Below are positions 1 to 10,351 of a DNA stretch of 64,000 nt, piece by piece. The notes beneath the pieces were generated by a model. The model searched no databases. It had not been told where the DNA came from and worked only from the letters and a program-made list of their open reading frames with translations. Source of the DNA: Rickettsiaceae bacterium (GTDB lineage: Bacteria > Pseudomonadota > Alphaproteobacteria > Rickettsiales > Rickettsiaceae); contig JALZUG010000013.1 in assembly GCA_023301685.1 (NCBI GenBank), forward strand, positions 34,279-98,278, given 5' to 3'. Within the stretch, counting starts at the first letter, position 1, and each line of letters opens with the position of its first letter. Both the position numbers and the translations under genes were made by a program.

Positions 1-1329
1 TTAATAGAGCGTTCAGAGATGGGAGGTGATTGTCTAAATTACGGGTGCGTGCCATCTAAGGCACTTATCGCAGCAGCAAAATCTTATCATGAAATACAAA
101 AATCAAGCAAGTTTGGTTGGTCATGTTCATCTGCTAAGGTTGATTTTAAGAAAGTTCAAAAACATGTAAAAGATACTATTAAGAAAATAGCGCCGAATGA
201 TTCAGTTGAGCGTTTTGAAAAGCTTGGCGTGCATGTTATTAAGTCTGAGGCAAAATTTTTAGATTCAGATACAGTTCAAGCTGGAAAGCAAAAAATTCGA
301 GCAAAAAGATTTATTGTTTCAACAGGAAGTAGTCCATTTGTTCCGGATATAAAGGGAATTAATGATGTAAAATATTATACAAACGAAACTATATTTGATC
401 TAAAAACATTGCCAAAGGAATTAGTGATTATTGGTGGTGGACCAATTGGAATAGAACTTGCCCAATCTTTCTTACGTTTTGGAAGTAAAGTTACGGTTTT
501 GGAAGCATTTTCTGCACTACCAAAGGATGATAAAGAAATTGTTGATCGACTTAAGTCCACTCTTACTAACGAAGGACTAGATCTTAAAGAAAGCGTCCAG
601 ATCAATGAGATAAAGAAATCTGGTAGAGGTGCTGAAATCCATTTTAAGCATAAAAATAAAAAGCACATTATAAAGGCTAGCCATTTGCTTATTGCGGCTG
701 GAAGAAGAGCGAATCTAGATAGCCTAAATTTAGATTCTGCAAATATAGAATATACTGTGCGTGGCATTGCAGTTGATCGCTTTCTTAAAACATCAAATAA
801 AAGAGTGTTTGCCATTGGTGATTGTATTGGCGGGTATCAATTTACTCATGTAGCTGCTTATCATGCTGGTCTTGCAATTCGTAACTCTATTTTTAGATTA
901 AGATCAACTATCAAAACAATACAAATACCATGGGTCACATATACTGATCCTGAAATTGCTCATGTTGGTTTTACTCAAAGCGAATTAGAAGAGCAATCTA
1001 TGGATCACAAAATCTTCTCAATGGATTTATCTGAAAATGATAGAGCTCAGGCAGAGCACAAAACAAACGGAATGATAAAAGTTCTAGTTTCTCCGAGTGG
1101 CAATGTTTATGGAGCAACAATTATGGGTAGTGGAGCAGGGGAGCTAATCCTTCCTTGGGCTCTGGCAATTCAAAATAACCTCAAAATATCTGCCATAGCT
1201 GGTCTTATTGCTCCATATCCGACAATGTCAGAGATTAGTAAAAGAGTGGCTGGAGAGTATTTTAAAGACAAAATATTCGGTCCATTCATGCAAAAGATGG
1301 TAAAGTTTTTAATGAGAATTACTAAATAG
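1..1329 (+). CDS. FAD/NAD(P)-dependent pyridine nucleotide-disulfide oxidoreductase (5' partial)
   Basis: The reading frame is open from base 1, so the true start lies upstream. 442 residues are visible. The redox-active disulfide CLNYGC (fragment residues 11-16) follows the end of the N-terminal FAD fold. A second dinucleotide-binding motif, GGGPIG, lies near residue 145, and an AIGDCIGG FAD motif follows. The C-terminus has a dimerisation domain with APYPTMSE. Family knowledge: this is the lipoamide dehydrogenase/mercuric reductase superfamily. The catalytic His that precedes PT in lipoamide dehydrogenases is replaced here (APY), so it is probably not the E3 subunit of a 2-oxoacid dehydrogenase. 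The exact substrate is unknown. It stands alone, with a long gene-free stretch downstream. Confidence 0.85.
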   Translation, partial: LIERSEMGGDCLNYGCVPSKALIAAAKSYHEIQKSSKFGWSCSSAKVDFKKVQKHVKDTIKKIAPNDSVERFEKLGVHVIKSEAKFLDSDTVQAGKQKIRAKRFIVSTGSSPFVPDIKGINDVKYYTNETIFDLKTLPKELVIIGGGPIGIELAQSFLRFGSKVTVLEAFSALPKDDKEIVDRLKSTLTNEGLDLKESVQINEIKKSGRGAEIHFKHKNKKHIIKASHLLIAAGRRANLDSLNLDSANIEYTVRGIAVDRFLKTSNKRVFAIGDCIGGYQFTHVAAYHAGLAIRNSIFRLRSTIKTIQIPWVTYTDPEIAHVGFTQSELEEQSMDHKIFSMDLSENDRAQAEHKTNGMIKVLVSPSGNVYGATIMGSGAGELILPWALAIQNNLKISAIAGLIAPYPTMSEISKRVAGEYFKDKIFGPFMQKMVKFLMRITK

Positions 1330-1411
1330 TTTGAGGTGAATGTCTGTTATTAAGCTTTGGAATGAGTAATATTCTACTTTGTTTTACATAGATAATAAAA
1401 TTATATGTATC

Positions 1412-1627
1412 TGAGGGGAACGAAGTGACGAAGCAATCTACCAGTTTTAAGTTTTAGATATACGCTTCAGCATTATAGATAGCCAAGTTTCGCTCGTTAC
1501 GACATAGTTGAGTTGTAGTTTAATATATTATAAGGTTGTGGAGCAACACTTAGATATTACCAACATAGTTGTGGAAATATTATAGTCACCGCTAGAGTTA
1601 GCGCGGCAGTCCAACATTCTAGTATAT
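1412..1627. repeat. degenerate copies of dispersed palindromic repeat
   Basis: The 424-base gap between the oxidoreductase and tRNA-Ala holds no convincing gene. Two segments (about 1412-1444 and 1584-1615) resemble the arms of the repeat family at 20.4-20.8 kb: one has a GAAGTGACGAAGCAATC core and the other a TTAGCGCGGCAGTCCA core. They look like decayed copies of the same mobile or structured repeat. This is based on visual similarity only. Confidence 0.5.
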
Positions 1628-1669
1628 GTTTGCTTTAAAAAAATTTATGTAATAAGGACGTATTACGTA

Positions 1670-1702
1670 GTATAAACTTAACATGATATTTTAAGTTTAT
1701 AC
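1670..1702. repeat. 12-bp perfect inverted repeat (hairpin)
   Basis: The arms at 1670-1681 (GTATAAACTTAA) and 1691-1702 (TTAAGTTTATAC) are exact reverse complements around a 9-base loop. No T-run follows directly, so it is not a standard intrinsic terminator. It lies 52 bases beyond the 3' end of tRNA-Ala, which is on the minus strand, so a role in tRNA transcript 3'-end formation is possible but unproven. Confidence 0.5.
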
Positions 1703-1753
1703 AGAAAGCTTATATTTACTGCGGAATCAAAATAACAAATCAAGAATTTGAAA

Positions 1754-1828
<75 letters not shown>

Positions 1829-1846
1829 ATTTCATGTTGCAAGGAA

Positions 1847-1875
1847 TTTATATACTTTCTTACCAGTCTAGTCAA
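1847..1875 (-). promoter_or_regulatory. housekeeping-type promoter of tRNA-Ala
   Basis: On the minus strand there is a -35 TTGACT (1875-1870), a 17-base spacer and a -10 TATAAA (1852-1847). This places the start about 10 bases upstream of the mature tRNA 5' end. The hexamers and spacing match a sigma-70 type promoter. Confidence 0.75.
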
Positions 1876-2024
1876 TAGATTTTTTTATTTATCATAGGCA
1901 TCTACTTTAAACTTGCATTAGATGTATCTTACCTACTATAGACCTTAATTATTTATCTAAATGTTCAGTTTGATAAAAACTAAATACTAATACTGGTGCA
2001 TTACATTATACGACGCTCTAAAAT

Positions 2025-2792
2025 TTATCCACCCCAAGAATTACCGCCGTCAATTGTAACACATGACCCAGTAACATATTTTGAAGCGTTATTGGAAGCA
2101 AGGAAAAGAGCAGAACCTGCAATTTCCATTGGATCTGGTACAAAGCCAAGCGGGATAATCTTTGCTTGTTGTGCTTTGAGTTCAGCATTACTAAGTTTAT
2201 AGTCAGTAAGTGGAGTATGAAATAATCCAGGAGAAATAGTATTAATTCGTATGTTATAGGGTGATAGTTCACCAACTAAGGCCTTTGTCATCTGTATAAC
2301 AGCTGCTTTTGATGATGCATATATGGCAAGTTCAGGTCTCAAACAATTTTCACCATTTATACTAGCAATATTGATTATACTACCAGCAATTTTATGATTT
2401 TTCATATGCTTAGCTATAATAGAAGTCATATTCCATAGAGCTTGTACATTAATTTCGTATGTTTTTTCTAGAATTTGATTATTTTCATCTTCAAAGATTG
2501 GACTTAGTTTTCCAATCCCAGCGCTATTTACTAAGATATCTATTTTGATATTTTGTGATTCAATGTCTTCCATCAAGATCTTAACTGCTTTTTTATCAGT
2601 TATATCTATATTTTTGAGCAGAAATTGATCGGATTCTTTAGTGAGTTCGTCAAGTCTTTGTTGAGATCGACCAAGTGCTATTACCTTTGCGCCAGATTTA
2701 GCATATGCAATTGCTATAGCACGTCCAAGTCCACTTGATGCGCCTGTAACTAAAGCGGTTTTACCTGTCAGGTTAAATAATTCTTGAAACAT
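2025..2792 (-). CDS. SDR-family NAD(P)-dependent oxidoreductase
   Basis: A 255-residue classical short-chain dehydrogenase with a Rossmann fold. The glycine-rich motif TGASSGLG is at residues 16-23, the NAG-type motif reads NSAGIG (residues 89-94), the catalytic Ser is near 144 (NIASING), and the YxxxK pair is Tyr158/Lys162 (YASSK). The C-terminus GSCVTIDGGNSWGG is typical of FabG/gluconate 5-dehydrogenase-like enzymes. The length is normal for the family. The substrate cannot be assigned from sequence; sugar-acid or 3-oxoacyl substrates are both possible. It is a single gene, not closely coupled to its neighbours. Confidence 0.85.
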   Translation of the reverse strand: MFQELFNLTGKTALVTGASSGLGRAIAIAYAKSGAKVIALGRSQQRLDELTKESDQFLLKNIDITDKKAVKILMEDIESQNIKIDILVNSAGIGKLSPIFEDENNQILEKTYEINVQALWNMTSIIAKHMKNHKIAGSIINIASINGENCLRPELAIYASSKAAVIQMTKALVGELSPYNIRINTISPGLFHTPLTDYKLSNAELKAQQAKIIPLGFVPDPMEIAGSALFLASNNASKYVTGSCVTIDGGNSWGG

Positions 2793-2986
2793 AAATGTCT
2801 ATTGTTGGATTTAATTATATGTTAACTTATACCATTTCCCATTTCAAATTATATATCTGCATTTTACAGGATTCGGCAGGGCTTGCGTATATATATATAA
2901 TTCAAAACGTGAAATGATATTACTATAAGATAAGTAGTAGTTTTTATATAGTTTTTCTCAATAACATAACTCAGTATTATATAAAA

Positions 2987-4576
2987 TTATTTTTCCTTAA
3001 ATCCTTTGAACATTGCGTCAATTACTGGATCTAATAGGTATCTCAATAATGTTCTAGTTCCAGTTATAATCTGAACTTCAGCCTGCATCCCTGGGTGAAG
3101 AGTTAGTTTTCTGGTATCTGCAATTTCAGCAAATTCTTGCATATTAAGCTCAATTTGTGCTAAGTAATAGCCTCCTGCTGTTGGATCTTGCGGGTGTGCT
3201 TGAGTTGGTATGATAATGTCAGGTGATAGTGAAATCACTGTGCCTGTAAATAGAGGCGTTGTACGCGATTTAAATGCACTAAAGCGAATTTTTGATTCAA
3301 GACCAATTTGTATAGAATCAATATTTTTCGGTTCAATTTTTGCTTCAATGATTAGTTTGTCATCTGCTGGTGAGACTTCTAGAATAGGCTGTTGTGGAGG
3401 TATTGAACTGCCAATTGTGAAGTAATTTAAATTATTTATAGTACCATCAACAGGTGATCTTATAATAACTCTTTTTAACGAATCTTCGTACGAAAAAAGT
3501 TTTTCTCTAGCTTGAGTAAGATTTACCTGAGTCTCTTTTAATTCATTTAATGCGTTTGCAGAATATTTACTGTCAAGATTAATCAGCTCGATTTCTGTGC
3601 GCGTTATTTCCTGCTCTAGCCTAGCAATCTCAGTTTCAGTTATTGCTGTATCTCCTGTAGCATTTGCTAGTTTTGCTTCAAGTTCTAATAGCACAGATTT
3701 TTGGGCAAAGCCTTTATCATAAAGCTTTTTAGTTGCATCAAGGCGATCTTTTGTTACCTCAATTGTTTTTTGGACCGCTTCAATTTTTGCCCTTTGTCCT
3801 TCTATTTGTTTATGTAGTTGTTTTATTTTCTCTCTAGAAGATTGCTTCTCAGAAGTTTTAAGGTCGTTTTTTGATCTAAAAAGATTATTTTGTGTTTCAA
3901 TAATTTTAGCAACATATGGAACAGACCTATTTTTTGTTATAAATTCTGGATATATGACCTCATCATCACCATTAATTTCAGCAAGTAATCTCTTTTCTGT
4001 GGCAACAAGTGTTCTATATTGACTCAGCATGCTTTCATATTCAGCCTTTATGCGTGTTTCATCAAATTCAAGTAATTTATCTCCCTCATGGACTTTATCA
4101 CCAAGCTTAACATAAATATCCTTTATTATGCCCCCTTCAGGATGATTGATACTCTTCTTTTTTGTATTACTAACAACTGTACCTAGAGCGTACGCTGCGC
4201 TGTCAAGTGGAGCTGTTGATGCCCATAAGAGCCCAAAGATAACGAAGAATACTATAACAAATGTCCCAAACATAACTGGAGATCTAGATGCTTTTACGAC
4301 ATCATTAGTTTTTGAGCTATCTTTTCTTATAACAAAATCAATAAAGTAATCAATGAACTTAACGCTATTTTGCATTCCTTGTAAGATTGCAATTAAAAGA
4401 CCTTTAGGTGTAAAAATACTAGGTTTTTTTGCCATGCCGGGTAGTCCTGCTGGTATACCTTGAGGCAACTTACCTGGTGCATTTTTTTTGTCACCAGTTT
4501 GTTTTATCATCATTTTTTGCAACTCTTCAAGCTGCTTTAATTTTTCTAACGATAGTTTATCTTTTTTATTAGGCAT
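2987..4576 (-). CDS. HlyD-family type I secretion periplasmic adaptor
   Basis: A 529-residue membrane fusion protein (HlyD/PrtE/AprE type). After a cytoplasmic N-terminus of about 100 residues, unusually long and carrying a Gly/Pro-rich patch near 35-50, there is one transmembrane segment (about 101-120). A lipoyl-like half motif (GGIIKDIYVKLGDKVHEGD), a long coiled coil (about 185-360), and a beta-barrel with the second lipoyl half (RSPVDGTINNL) follow. It should bridge the ABC transporter to an outer-membrane TolC protein. It is encoded 14 bases downstream of the ABC gene, so the two form an operon. No TolC gene is in the window. Probable cargo: RTX-type proteins, of which one candidate lies at 58.0-58.5 kb. 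Confidence 0.9.
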   Translation of the reverse strand: MPNKKDKLSLEKLKQLEELQKMMIKQTGDKKNAPGKLPQGIPAGLPGMAKKPSIFTPKGLLIAILQGMQNSVKFIDYFIDFVIRKDSSKTNDVVKASRSPVMFGTFVIVFFVIFGLLWASTAPLDSAAYALGTVVSNTKKKSINHPEGGIIKDIYVKLGDKVHEGDKLLEFDETRIKAEYESMLSQYRTLVATEKRLLAEINGDDEVIYPEFITKNRSVPYVAKIIETQNNLFRSKNDLKTSEKQSSREKIKQLHKQIEGQRAKIEAVQKTIEVTKDRLDATKKLYDKGFAQKSVLLELEAKLANATGDTAITETEIARLEQEITRTEIELINLDSKYSANALNELKETQVNLTQAREKLFSYEDSLKRVIIRSPVDGTINNLNYFTIGSSIPPQQPILEVSPADDKLIIEAKIEPKNIDSIQIGLESKIRFSAFKSRTTPLFTGTVISLSPDIIIPTQAHPQDPTAGGYYLAQIELNMQEFAEIADTRKLTLHPGMQAEVQIITGTRTLLRYLLDPVIDAMFKGFKEK

Positions 4577-4590
4577 TTTATTTTCTATGT

Positions 4591-6348
4591 TTATTCGTTA
4601 ATGTGAATTGTGCCATTTTTCAGCATTTTGATACGTCCTTCAATTTCTTTCCTTGTACCAAAGCTTGCAACTGCTCCATCTTGTATGACCATTACTTTAT
4701 CAACAGCTGAAAGTACAGATGGCCTGTGAGATATAACAATTACAGATATATTCTTTTTCTTGGCTTCTTGTAGAGCGGTTGCTAGTGCTTCTTCTCCAGC
4801 TTCATCAAGGTTAGCATTAGGTTCATCTAGAACTACTAATTTAGGATTACCATAGAAAGCACGAGCAAGAGCAACTCTTTGTTTTTGTCCCCCAGAAAGA
4901 TTAGCTCCTCCTTGACCGATGTCTGTATCGTATCCATTAGGTAATCTAAGGATCATTTCATGAGCACCGCACATTTTTGCAGTTTCTATTACTAATTCTG
5001 GATCTACTTTATCTTGCATTCTTGCAATATTTTGTTTGATAGTTCCGCTGAATAGTTCAATACCTTGTGGTAAGTAGCCAACATGCTCACCAAAATTTTC
5101 CCTGTTCCAAGTGAAGACATCGCCTCCATCTAGTCTAAGGGCTCCTGATGATGCTTTCCATACCCCAACAATCAATTTAGCTAGGGTTGATTTACCAGCT
5201 GCACTTGGGCCAATTACTGCTAAAACCTCTCCTGGTTGCAAGGCAAATGAGACACCTTTAAGAATATGATTTGGCATAGGTGGTTGTGGCATGCCTTGTG
5301 GAGTTGGCGCAGCATAATATACATTTTCAACCGTTAAGTGTCCATCTACATGAGGGATAGGCATTGCCTGATCTCTTTCATGATGTTTACCAAAAGATTC
5401 ATTAATAGTTTTATATGCTTTCATTGCGCCACTAATGCTTTTCCACATACCAATTGCATTACCAAAAGGTGCAAGCGCGCGACCTACGATTATTGAGCTT
5501 GCGATCATGCCACCAGTTGTCATATCCTGGCCACTTGTTGTTACAACAACATATGCACCAGTTCCAGTTACTGCCATTTGCATTATGTTTCTTACAAAAC
5601 CTGAGATATTTGATAATATGCCGTTTCTATAACTAGCTACTGACTGTTTTGCAAGAGAAGCTTCATTGAACTTTGCCCAATTTTTCTTAACACTTCGAAT
5701 CATACCCATCGCTTCAACAGCTTCAGCATTTCTGTTTGCAATATCTGCTTGCCCCATGCCTTTAATAGAAAATTCAGTAGCCTCTCCAAGAGTCTTATTA
5801 GTGGCAATTGCATTGAAAAAAGCAAGAGATACAATAATAACAGCGCCTGCAATTGTAATGAAACCTATATATGGATGTATAAGAAATAGAACAATTATAT
5901 AAACAATACTCCATGGAGCATCAAATACTGTGTTAATTCCTGTGCTTGTTAGGAATGTTTTTAATGTTTGGAAGTCTCTTAGCATCTGACTTGATGCGGG
6001 ATTTATCTTTGTTGCTGACGCGGATATTGAATGACCAAATATAATAGGTGAAAGATTATTATCAAGCCACTCACCAACTTTAATCAATGTAAATGATCTA
6101 GCTATTTGCATTAGCATGTGAACAAAGTATACAAAAGCAATTATAAGAGAAAGTAGTAACAGTGTATTTAAATTTCCACTACCTATCACTCTATCAAGAA
6201 CTTGCAATGAGTAGAGTGGAGTCACTAACATCAATAAATTGATTACAAATGCAAATACAAAAACAATTTTGAAGGCTGCTTTACATTTTTCTAGTGCTAA
6301 TTTTAGTGGATTTAGTTCATCTTCAACTTGGTTAAATTTCTTTTGCAT
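4591..6348 (-). CDS. type I secretion ABC transporter permease/ATPase (PrtD-type)
   Basis: A 585-residue fused membrane and ATPase subunit. The N-terminal half has about six transmembrane segments, starting near residue 28. The C-terminal half has Walker A GPSAAGKST, the ABC signature LSGGQKQ, Walker B LVVLDEP and the H-loop VISHRP. It lacks the N-terminal C39 or C39-like domain of HlyB-type transporters, which places it with PrtD/AprD exporters. These move C-terminally signalled RTX proteins without cleaving them. It is the first gene of a two-gene operon with the HlyD adaptor. Confidence 0.93.
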   Translation of the reverse strand: MQKKFNQVEDELNPLKLALEKCKAAFKIVFVFAFVINLLMLVTPLYSLQVLDRVIGSGNLNTLLLLSLIIAFVYFVHMLMQIARSFTLIKVGEWLDNNLSPIIFGHSISASATKINPASSQMLRDFQTLKTFLTSTGINTVFDAPWSIVYIIVLFLIHPYIGFITIAGAVIIVSLAFFNAIATNKTLGEATEFSIKGMGQADIANRNAEAVEAMGMIRSVKKNWAKFNEASLAKQSVASYRNGILSNISGFVRNIMQMAVTGTGAYVVVTTSGQDMTTGGMIASSIIVGRALAPFGNAIGMWKSISGAMKAYKTINESFGKHHERDQAMPIPHVDGHLTVENVYYAAPTPQGMPQPPMPNHILKGVSFALQPGEVLAVIGPSAAGKSTLAKLIVGVWKASSGALRLDGGDVFTWNRENFGEHVGYLPQGIELFSGTIKQNIARMQDKVDPELVIETAKMCGAHEMILRLPNGYDTDIGQGGANLSGGQKQRVALARAFYGNPKLVVLDEPNANLDEAGEEALATALQEAKKKNISVIVISHRPSVLSAVDKVMVIQDGAVASFGTRKEIEGRIKMLKNGTIHINE

Positions 6349-6465
6349 ATTAGTTCTATATGTGCTTTAAAAATTGATAAATTAATATATCTTTTGTTTC
6401 TAGCTGCTGATAATCGTTAGTAAAAACTTGTTATTGTGGATTTTATTGTACATATGCCTCTCCAT

Positions 6466-6509
6466 CATTGCAACAAAAATTAATTTATATTAATAAATTT
6501 GTTGCAATG
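6466..6509. repeat. inverted repeat in asd / type I secretion intergenic region
   Basis: The 12-base arms CATTGCAACAAA (6466-6477) and TTTGTTGCAATG (6498-6509) are perfect reverse complements around an AT-only centre, in the 274-base gap between asd and the ABC gene (both minus strand). No T-run follows on either strand. It could be an operator for the secretion operon or a hairpin; nothing in the sequence decides. Confidence 0.45.
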
Positions 6510-6622
6510 AAATTAATTACCAAACATCCTTAGATATAATAGTATCATTTCTATTGGGAGTTTTGTATGTAATAATTCAATAACAACTCAAATATAATAT
6601 ATGGGTATGTATTTTGTTGTGA

Positions 6623-7627
6623 TTAGGTGATAATTTTTTCCGCTATTTGTACAGCATTAAGAGCGGCTCCCTTTCTTAAATTATCAGAGCATATCCATAG
6701 ATTTACTGAATTTTTCCTAGATTTATCATCTCTGATTCTTGAAATAAAAACTTCATCATTTTCAACTGCATCAATTGGTGTTGCGTATTTCATCTCATTT
6801 TTGATGTTATAAGTGATAACGCTATCAGCATCTTCGAGAATTTCTTCTGCTTCTTGTGCATTAATATTTTTTTCAAACTCAATATTCACGGACATAGAAT
6901 GAGATACAAAAACAGGCACTCTAACACAGGTTACAGTTGGGTTTGCATGTTTTCCTATAATTTTTTTAAGTTCTTCTTCGATCTTATGTTCCTCTTCGGT
7001 ATACCCATCTTCTCTAAAATCTCCAACATGAGGAAATAAATTGAAGGCAATTTGTTCAGGGAAAACTTCAGGATTAAGATGCTCAAAAATAAATTTTGCT
7101 TTAGTTTGATTATAGAGCTCATCCATGGCAGCTTTACCTGCGCCAGAAACTGATTGGTATGTTGAGATAACGACTCTTTTAATCTTTGCAGCATTATCCA
7201 GAGGTTTTAATGCTACAGCAAGAGGAATAGTACAACAATTTGGATTAGAGATTATTCCTGATTTAAAATCTTTTAAAGTATTTATATTGGCTTCAGGTAC
7301 AATAAGCGGCACTTCCTTATCCAATCTAAAGAAAGATGATTTATCAATAACGGTACACCCGCTTTGAGCAGCTTCTTTTGCATGTTTTTCAGATACTGCA
7401 GAACCTGCGCAGAAAAATGCAATATCAATTTTACTAAAGTCAAGTTCATTCATTTGCATTACTTTTAGTGTTTCATCACCAAAGCTAACTTCTTTTCCAA
7501 CTGAGTTTGAAGACGCAGCTGCAAACATTTCTTTTGCTGGAAAATTTCTAGACGATAAGCTGTTTAAAACTTCTCTACCGACATTGCCAGTCGCTCCAAT
7601 TACCGCGACTACATATTTTTTACTCAT
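6623..7627 (-). CDS. asd: aspartate-semialdehyde dehydrogenase
   Basis: 334 residues. It reduces aspartyl phosphate to aspartate semialdehyde, the branch point to diaminopimelate, lysine, threonine and methionine. The N-terminal NADP motif [11 protein letters not shown] (residues 11-21) is present. The active-site Cys lies in NPNCCTIPL near residue 130, and the catalytic His region is in the second half. It overlaps the upstream HIT gene by four bases (ATGA), so the two are translationally coupled. Together with MurE carrying DNPR it supports meso-diaminopimelate peptidoglycan synthesis in this organism. Confidence 0.93.
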   Translation of the reverse strand: MSKKYVVAVIGATGNVGREVLNSLSSRNFPAKEMFAAASSNSVGKEVSFGDETLKVMQMNELDFSKIDIAFFCAGSAVSEKHAKEAAQSGCTVIDKSSFFRLDKEVPLIVPEANINTLKDFKSGIISNPNCCTIPLAVALKPLDNAAKIKRVVISTYQSVSGAGKAAMDELYNQTKAKFIFEHLNPEVFPEQIAFNLFPHVGDFREDGYTEEEHKIEEELKKIIGKHANPTVTCVRVPVFVSHSMSVNIEFEKNINAQEAEEILEDADSVITYNIKNEMKYATPIDAVENDEVFISRIRDDKSRKNSVNLWICSDNLRKGAALNAVQIAEKIIT

Positions 7628-7980
7628 AAATTTTTATCTATTAGATTGTTATTATTTGAACCACTAAGAATGTGGGTATGAAAATGGAATACAGACTGGC
7701 CAGCAGTTTCACCCTTATTGCTAACTAACCTGTAATCTTTAGCTCCGTTGTCTTTTGCAATTTTTTCAATTGTTTTGAAATAATATGCAATATCTTCAGG
7801 AGAAGAGTTCGTAACAAAATCAGCAAAATCAATAAAAGCTCCTTTTGGAATTACTAGGATATGAATTGGTGCAGCAGGGTTAATATCTTTTATGGCTACA
7901 ACTTTTTCATCTTCATATAATTTTTCAGTGGGAATATCACCGTTAATGATTTTAGCAAAAATATTGTTTTTATCGTACAT
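7624..7980 (-). CDS. HIT (histidine triad) family nucleotide hydrolase/transferase
   Basis: 118 residues, the usual size of HinT-type proteins. The N-terminal part has the conserved [10 protein letters not shown] and VIPK segments, and the C-terminal part has the histidine triad FHFHTHIL. The family hydrolyses phosphoramidate or adenylated nucleotides in the cytoplasm. It lies six bases downstream of the DUF2628 gene and overlaps asd by ATGA, forming a three-gene operon DUF2628-HIT-asd. Confidence 0.9.
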   Translation of the reverse strand: MYDKNNIFAKIINGDIPTEKLYEDEKVVAIKDINPAAPIHILVIPKGAFIDFADFVTNSSPEDIAYYFKTIEKIAKDNGAKDYRLVSNKGETAGQSVFHFHTHILSGSNNNNLIDKNL

Positions 7981-7986
7981 AGCTAT

Positions 7987-8349
7987 TTACAAATTTTTTA
8001 AATTTTCAGTTCTTTCAAAATATTTCACTTCTGCTTCTTCTTCCGTTGAAGCTAATATTACATCAGATAGATTGTAGCCTTTTTTTGTTGCGTAGTACTC
8101 TTGTATCTCGCTTGCAAAAAAACCGAATATAAATAATATAGCAAGATTAAGGCAATAAGCAATATATGAAGGGCCTGAAGAGCCGAGGAAAAAGCTTATC
8201 ACCATCAAGAAAATAGCAATAGACCACATTCTATGATAAATAGCCCAAAAGAAATTAAAAAACCCAGCTATAAAAGAGAAGCCTTGTTTAATTAAAATAA
8301 GTTCTTTATCCTTTTTGCTTGAATCAGCGTATACAGAGTATATATTCAT
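7987..8349 (-). CDS. DUF2628-type small membrane protein
   Basis: 120 residues. The N-terminus contains SSKKDKELILIKQGFSFIAG-like sequence, followed by FFWAIYHRMW and two or three hydrophobic segments (about 26-90). The combination of a basic start, an aromatic FNFFWAIYHRMW motif and a membrane core fits DUF2628, a family of unknown function common in Alphaproteobacteria. The C-terminal tail (about 95-120) is hydrophilic. It is first in the operon with HIT and asd; no function can be inferred from that. Confidence 0.65.
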   Translation of the reverse strand: MNIYSVYADSSKKDKELILIKQGFSFIAGFFNFFWAIYHRMWSIAIFLMVISFFLGSSGPSYIAYCLNLAILFIFGFFASEIQEYYATKKGYNLSDVILASTEEEAEVKYFERTENLKNL

Positions 8350-8445
8350 TTTAGCTAAATACTTGTAATTTTATTGTAAGTGATTATCTAACATTTATAA
8401 GATTTACACAAGTTCAAATAAGAAAAAAGAGAGTAAATAGATTTT

Positions 8446-9006
8446 ATGACAAATAATTCGTCAAATGCCCCGGGTCTTAGAGGCACCACAATTTTATGTC
8501 TTAAAAAAGGAAAGGACGTAGTAATTGCCGCTGATGGTCAAGTGTCGCTGGGCAACAGTATCATGAAAGCAACTGCTAGAAAGCTTCGTACTTTATCTGA
8601 TAATAAAATTATTGCAGGTTTTGCAGGATCAACTGCTGATGCTTTTACTTTGTTCGAAAGATTAGAGGCAAAGCTAGATAAATATTCAAATCAGCTAGTT
8701 AGAAGTGCAGTGGAGCTTGCAAAAGACTGGAGAACTGATAAATATTTAAGAAAACTGGAGGCGATGCTGATTGTAGCTGATAAAGATAATATTTTGATAG
8801 TTACAGGTAACGGTGATGTTATTGAGCCCGAAGATGATGTAGCTGCAATTGGATCTGGAGGTCTATTTGCATTATCTGCAGCAAGAGCTTTAAAATCTGT
8901 AGAAACAAAACTATCTGCAGAAGAAATCGCACGTAAATCAATGACTATTGCAGCAGATATATGTGTGTTTTCAAATCATAATATTATTATAGAGAAGGTT
9001 GTATGA
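8446..9006 (+). CDS. hslV: ATP-dependent protease HslUV, peptidase subunit
   Basis: 186 residues. It is the threonine protease of the HslUV (ClpQY) complex. The catalytic N-terminal Thr is inferred in RGTTILC (Thr14 or Thr15) after a propeptide of 13 or 14 residues. The proteasome-beta core motifs ADGQVSLGN and AIGSGG...ALSAARAL are present. It overlaps hslU by four bases (ATGA at 9003-9006), the standard hslVU arrangement. Confidence 0.96.
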   Translation: MTNNSSNAPGLRGTTILCLKKGKDVVIAADGQVSLGNSIMKATARKLRTLSDNKIIAGFAGSTADAFTLFERLEAKLDKYSNQLVRSAVELAKDWRTDKYLRKLEAMLIVADKDNILIVTGNGDVIEPEDDVAAIGSGGLFALSAARALKSVETKLSAEEIARKSMTIAADICVFSNHNIIIEKVV

Positions 9007-10331
9007 GTTCAAAAAACAAGATGGGGCTGACTCCGGCAGAAATAGTTTCGGAGTTGGATAGATTTATTGTTGGTCAAAAGGATGCAAAAAAAGCAGTGGC
9101 AGTAGCACTGAGAAATAGATACCGTAGGGCGCAAGTAACAGAGCCAATGCGTAGTGAAATTGTACCAAAAAATATTCTTATGATTGGTTCAACAGGTGTT
9201 GGTAAAACTGAAATTGCAAGAAGATTAGCAAAACTAGCAGAATCACCTTTTATTAAGATAGAAGCTACAAAATTTACTGAAGTTGGATATGTTGGAAGAG
9301 ATGTAGAGTCAATAGTAAGAGATTTAGTTGAAATTGCCATTGCATATCAAAAAGAAAAAGCTAAGAAAGAAGTAGAAGAGAAGGCTAAGCTGCGTGCGAT
9401 TGAAAGAATTTTAGATTCGGTAGTTGGTAAATCTGCGTCATCAGAAACAAGGGACAAATTTAGAGTAAAGATTTTGGATGGTGAAATTAGCAATACTGAA
9501 ATCGAAATTAATGTAAAAGACACAGGTCCAGTTGGTGGTGGAGGTTTTGAAATACCCGGTATGCCAGGAGCATCTATGGGAGTTCTTAATATAGGTGATA
9601 TATTAGGTAAAGCCATGGGTGGCGATAAAATGAAACAAAAGAAGCTGACTGTTGAAGATGCTCTTGAAATTATAACTTCAGAAGAATCTGAAAAAATGAT
9701 TGATGAAGAAAAAATGGTACTAAATGCTGTTAAAGCTGTAGAGAATGATGGTATTGTATTTTTGGATGAAATTGATAAAATTACCTCCAGATCAGAAGGA
9801 AAGGGTGGTGAAGTTAGTCGTGAAGGAGTGCAGAGAGATTTACTGCCTCTAATCGAAGGTACAAGTGTTGTTACAAAATATGGAACAATAAAAACAGATC
9901 ATATTTTATTTATTGCATCTGGTGCGTTTCATTTATCGAAACCATCGGATTTATTGCCAGAACTTCAAGGAAGACTTCCTATTAGAGTTGAGATGAGTTC
10001 ACTTACAAAAGATGATATGGTGAAAATTCTTACTGAGCCTGAATCTAGTTTAATTAAGCAGTATATTGCTCTGATCAAAACTGAAGGAGTAGATCTTACA
10101 TTTACAGAAAAAGCGATTGAAGAGATTGCAACACAAGCGGCGAATTTTAACGTTGAAATTGAAGATATTGGTGCAAGAAGGCTTCATACGATTCTTGAGA
10201 ATATACTAGAGGATGTAAGTTTTGAAGTAAGCGAGCAAAAAGAAAAGAAAATTAAAATTGATGATAAATTCATAAAAAATCAACTTGAAGGATTTATTAG
10301 AAACAGAGATTTGGCGAAGTTTATTTTATAA
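9003..10331 (+). CDS. hslU: ATP-dependent protease HslUV, ATPase subunit
   Basis: 442 residues. It is an AAA+ unfoldase that feeds substrates to HslV. Walker A is GSTGVGKT (residues about 62-69), Walker B is IVFLDEIDK, and the pore motif is GYVGRD. The family-specific I-domain lies between Walker A and B (about 110-235), and the sensor region reads [11 protein letters not shown]. The C-terminus ends DLAKFIL, matching the conserved tail that docks into HslV. It is coupled to hslV and followed 20 bases later by the comM-like gene. Confidence 0.96.
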   Translation: MSSKNKMGLTPAEIVSELDRFIVGQKDAKKAVAVALRNRYRRAQVTEPMRSEIVPKNILMIGSTGVGKTEIARRLAKLAESPFIKIEATKFTEVGYVGRDVESIVRDLVEIAIAYQKEKAKKEVEEKAKLRAIERILDSVVGKSASSETRDKFRVKILDGEISNTEIEINVKDTGPVGGGGFEIPGMPGASMGVLNIGDILGKAMGGDKMKQKKLTVEDALEIITSEESEKMIDEEKMVLNAVKAVENDGIVFLDEIDKITSRSEGKGGEVSREGVQRDLLPLIEGTSVVTKYGTIKTDHILFIASGAFHLSKPSDLLPELQGRLPIRVEMSSLTKDDMVKILTEPESSLIKQYIALIKTEGVDLTFTEKAIEEIATQAANFNVEIEDIGARRLHTILENILEDVSFEVSEQKEKKIKIDDKFIKNQLEGFIRNRDLAKFIL

Positions 10332-10351
10332 AATTTTTTGGGAAAGAGATA

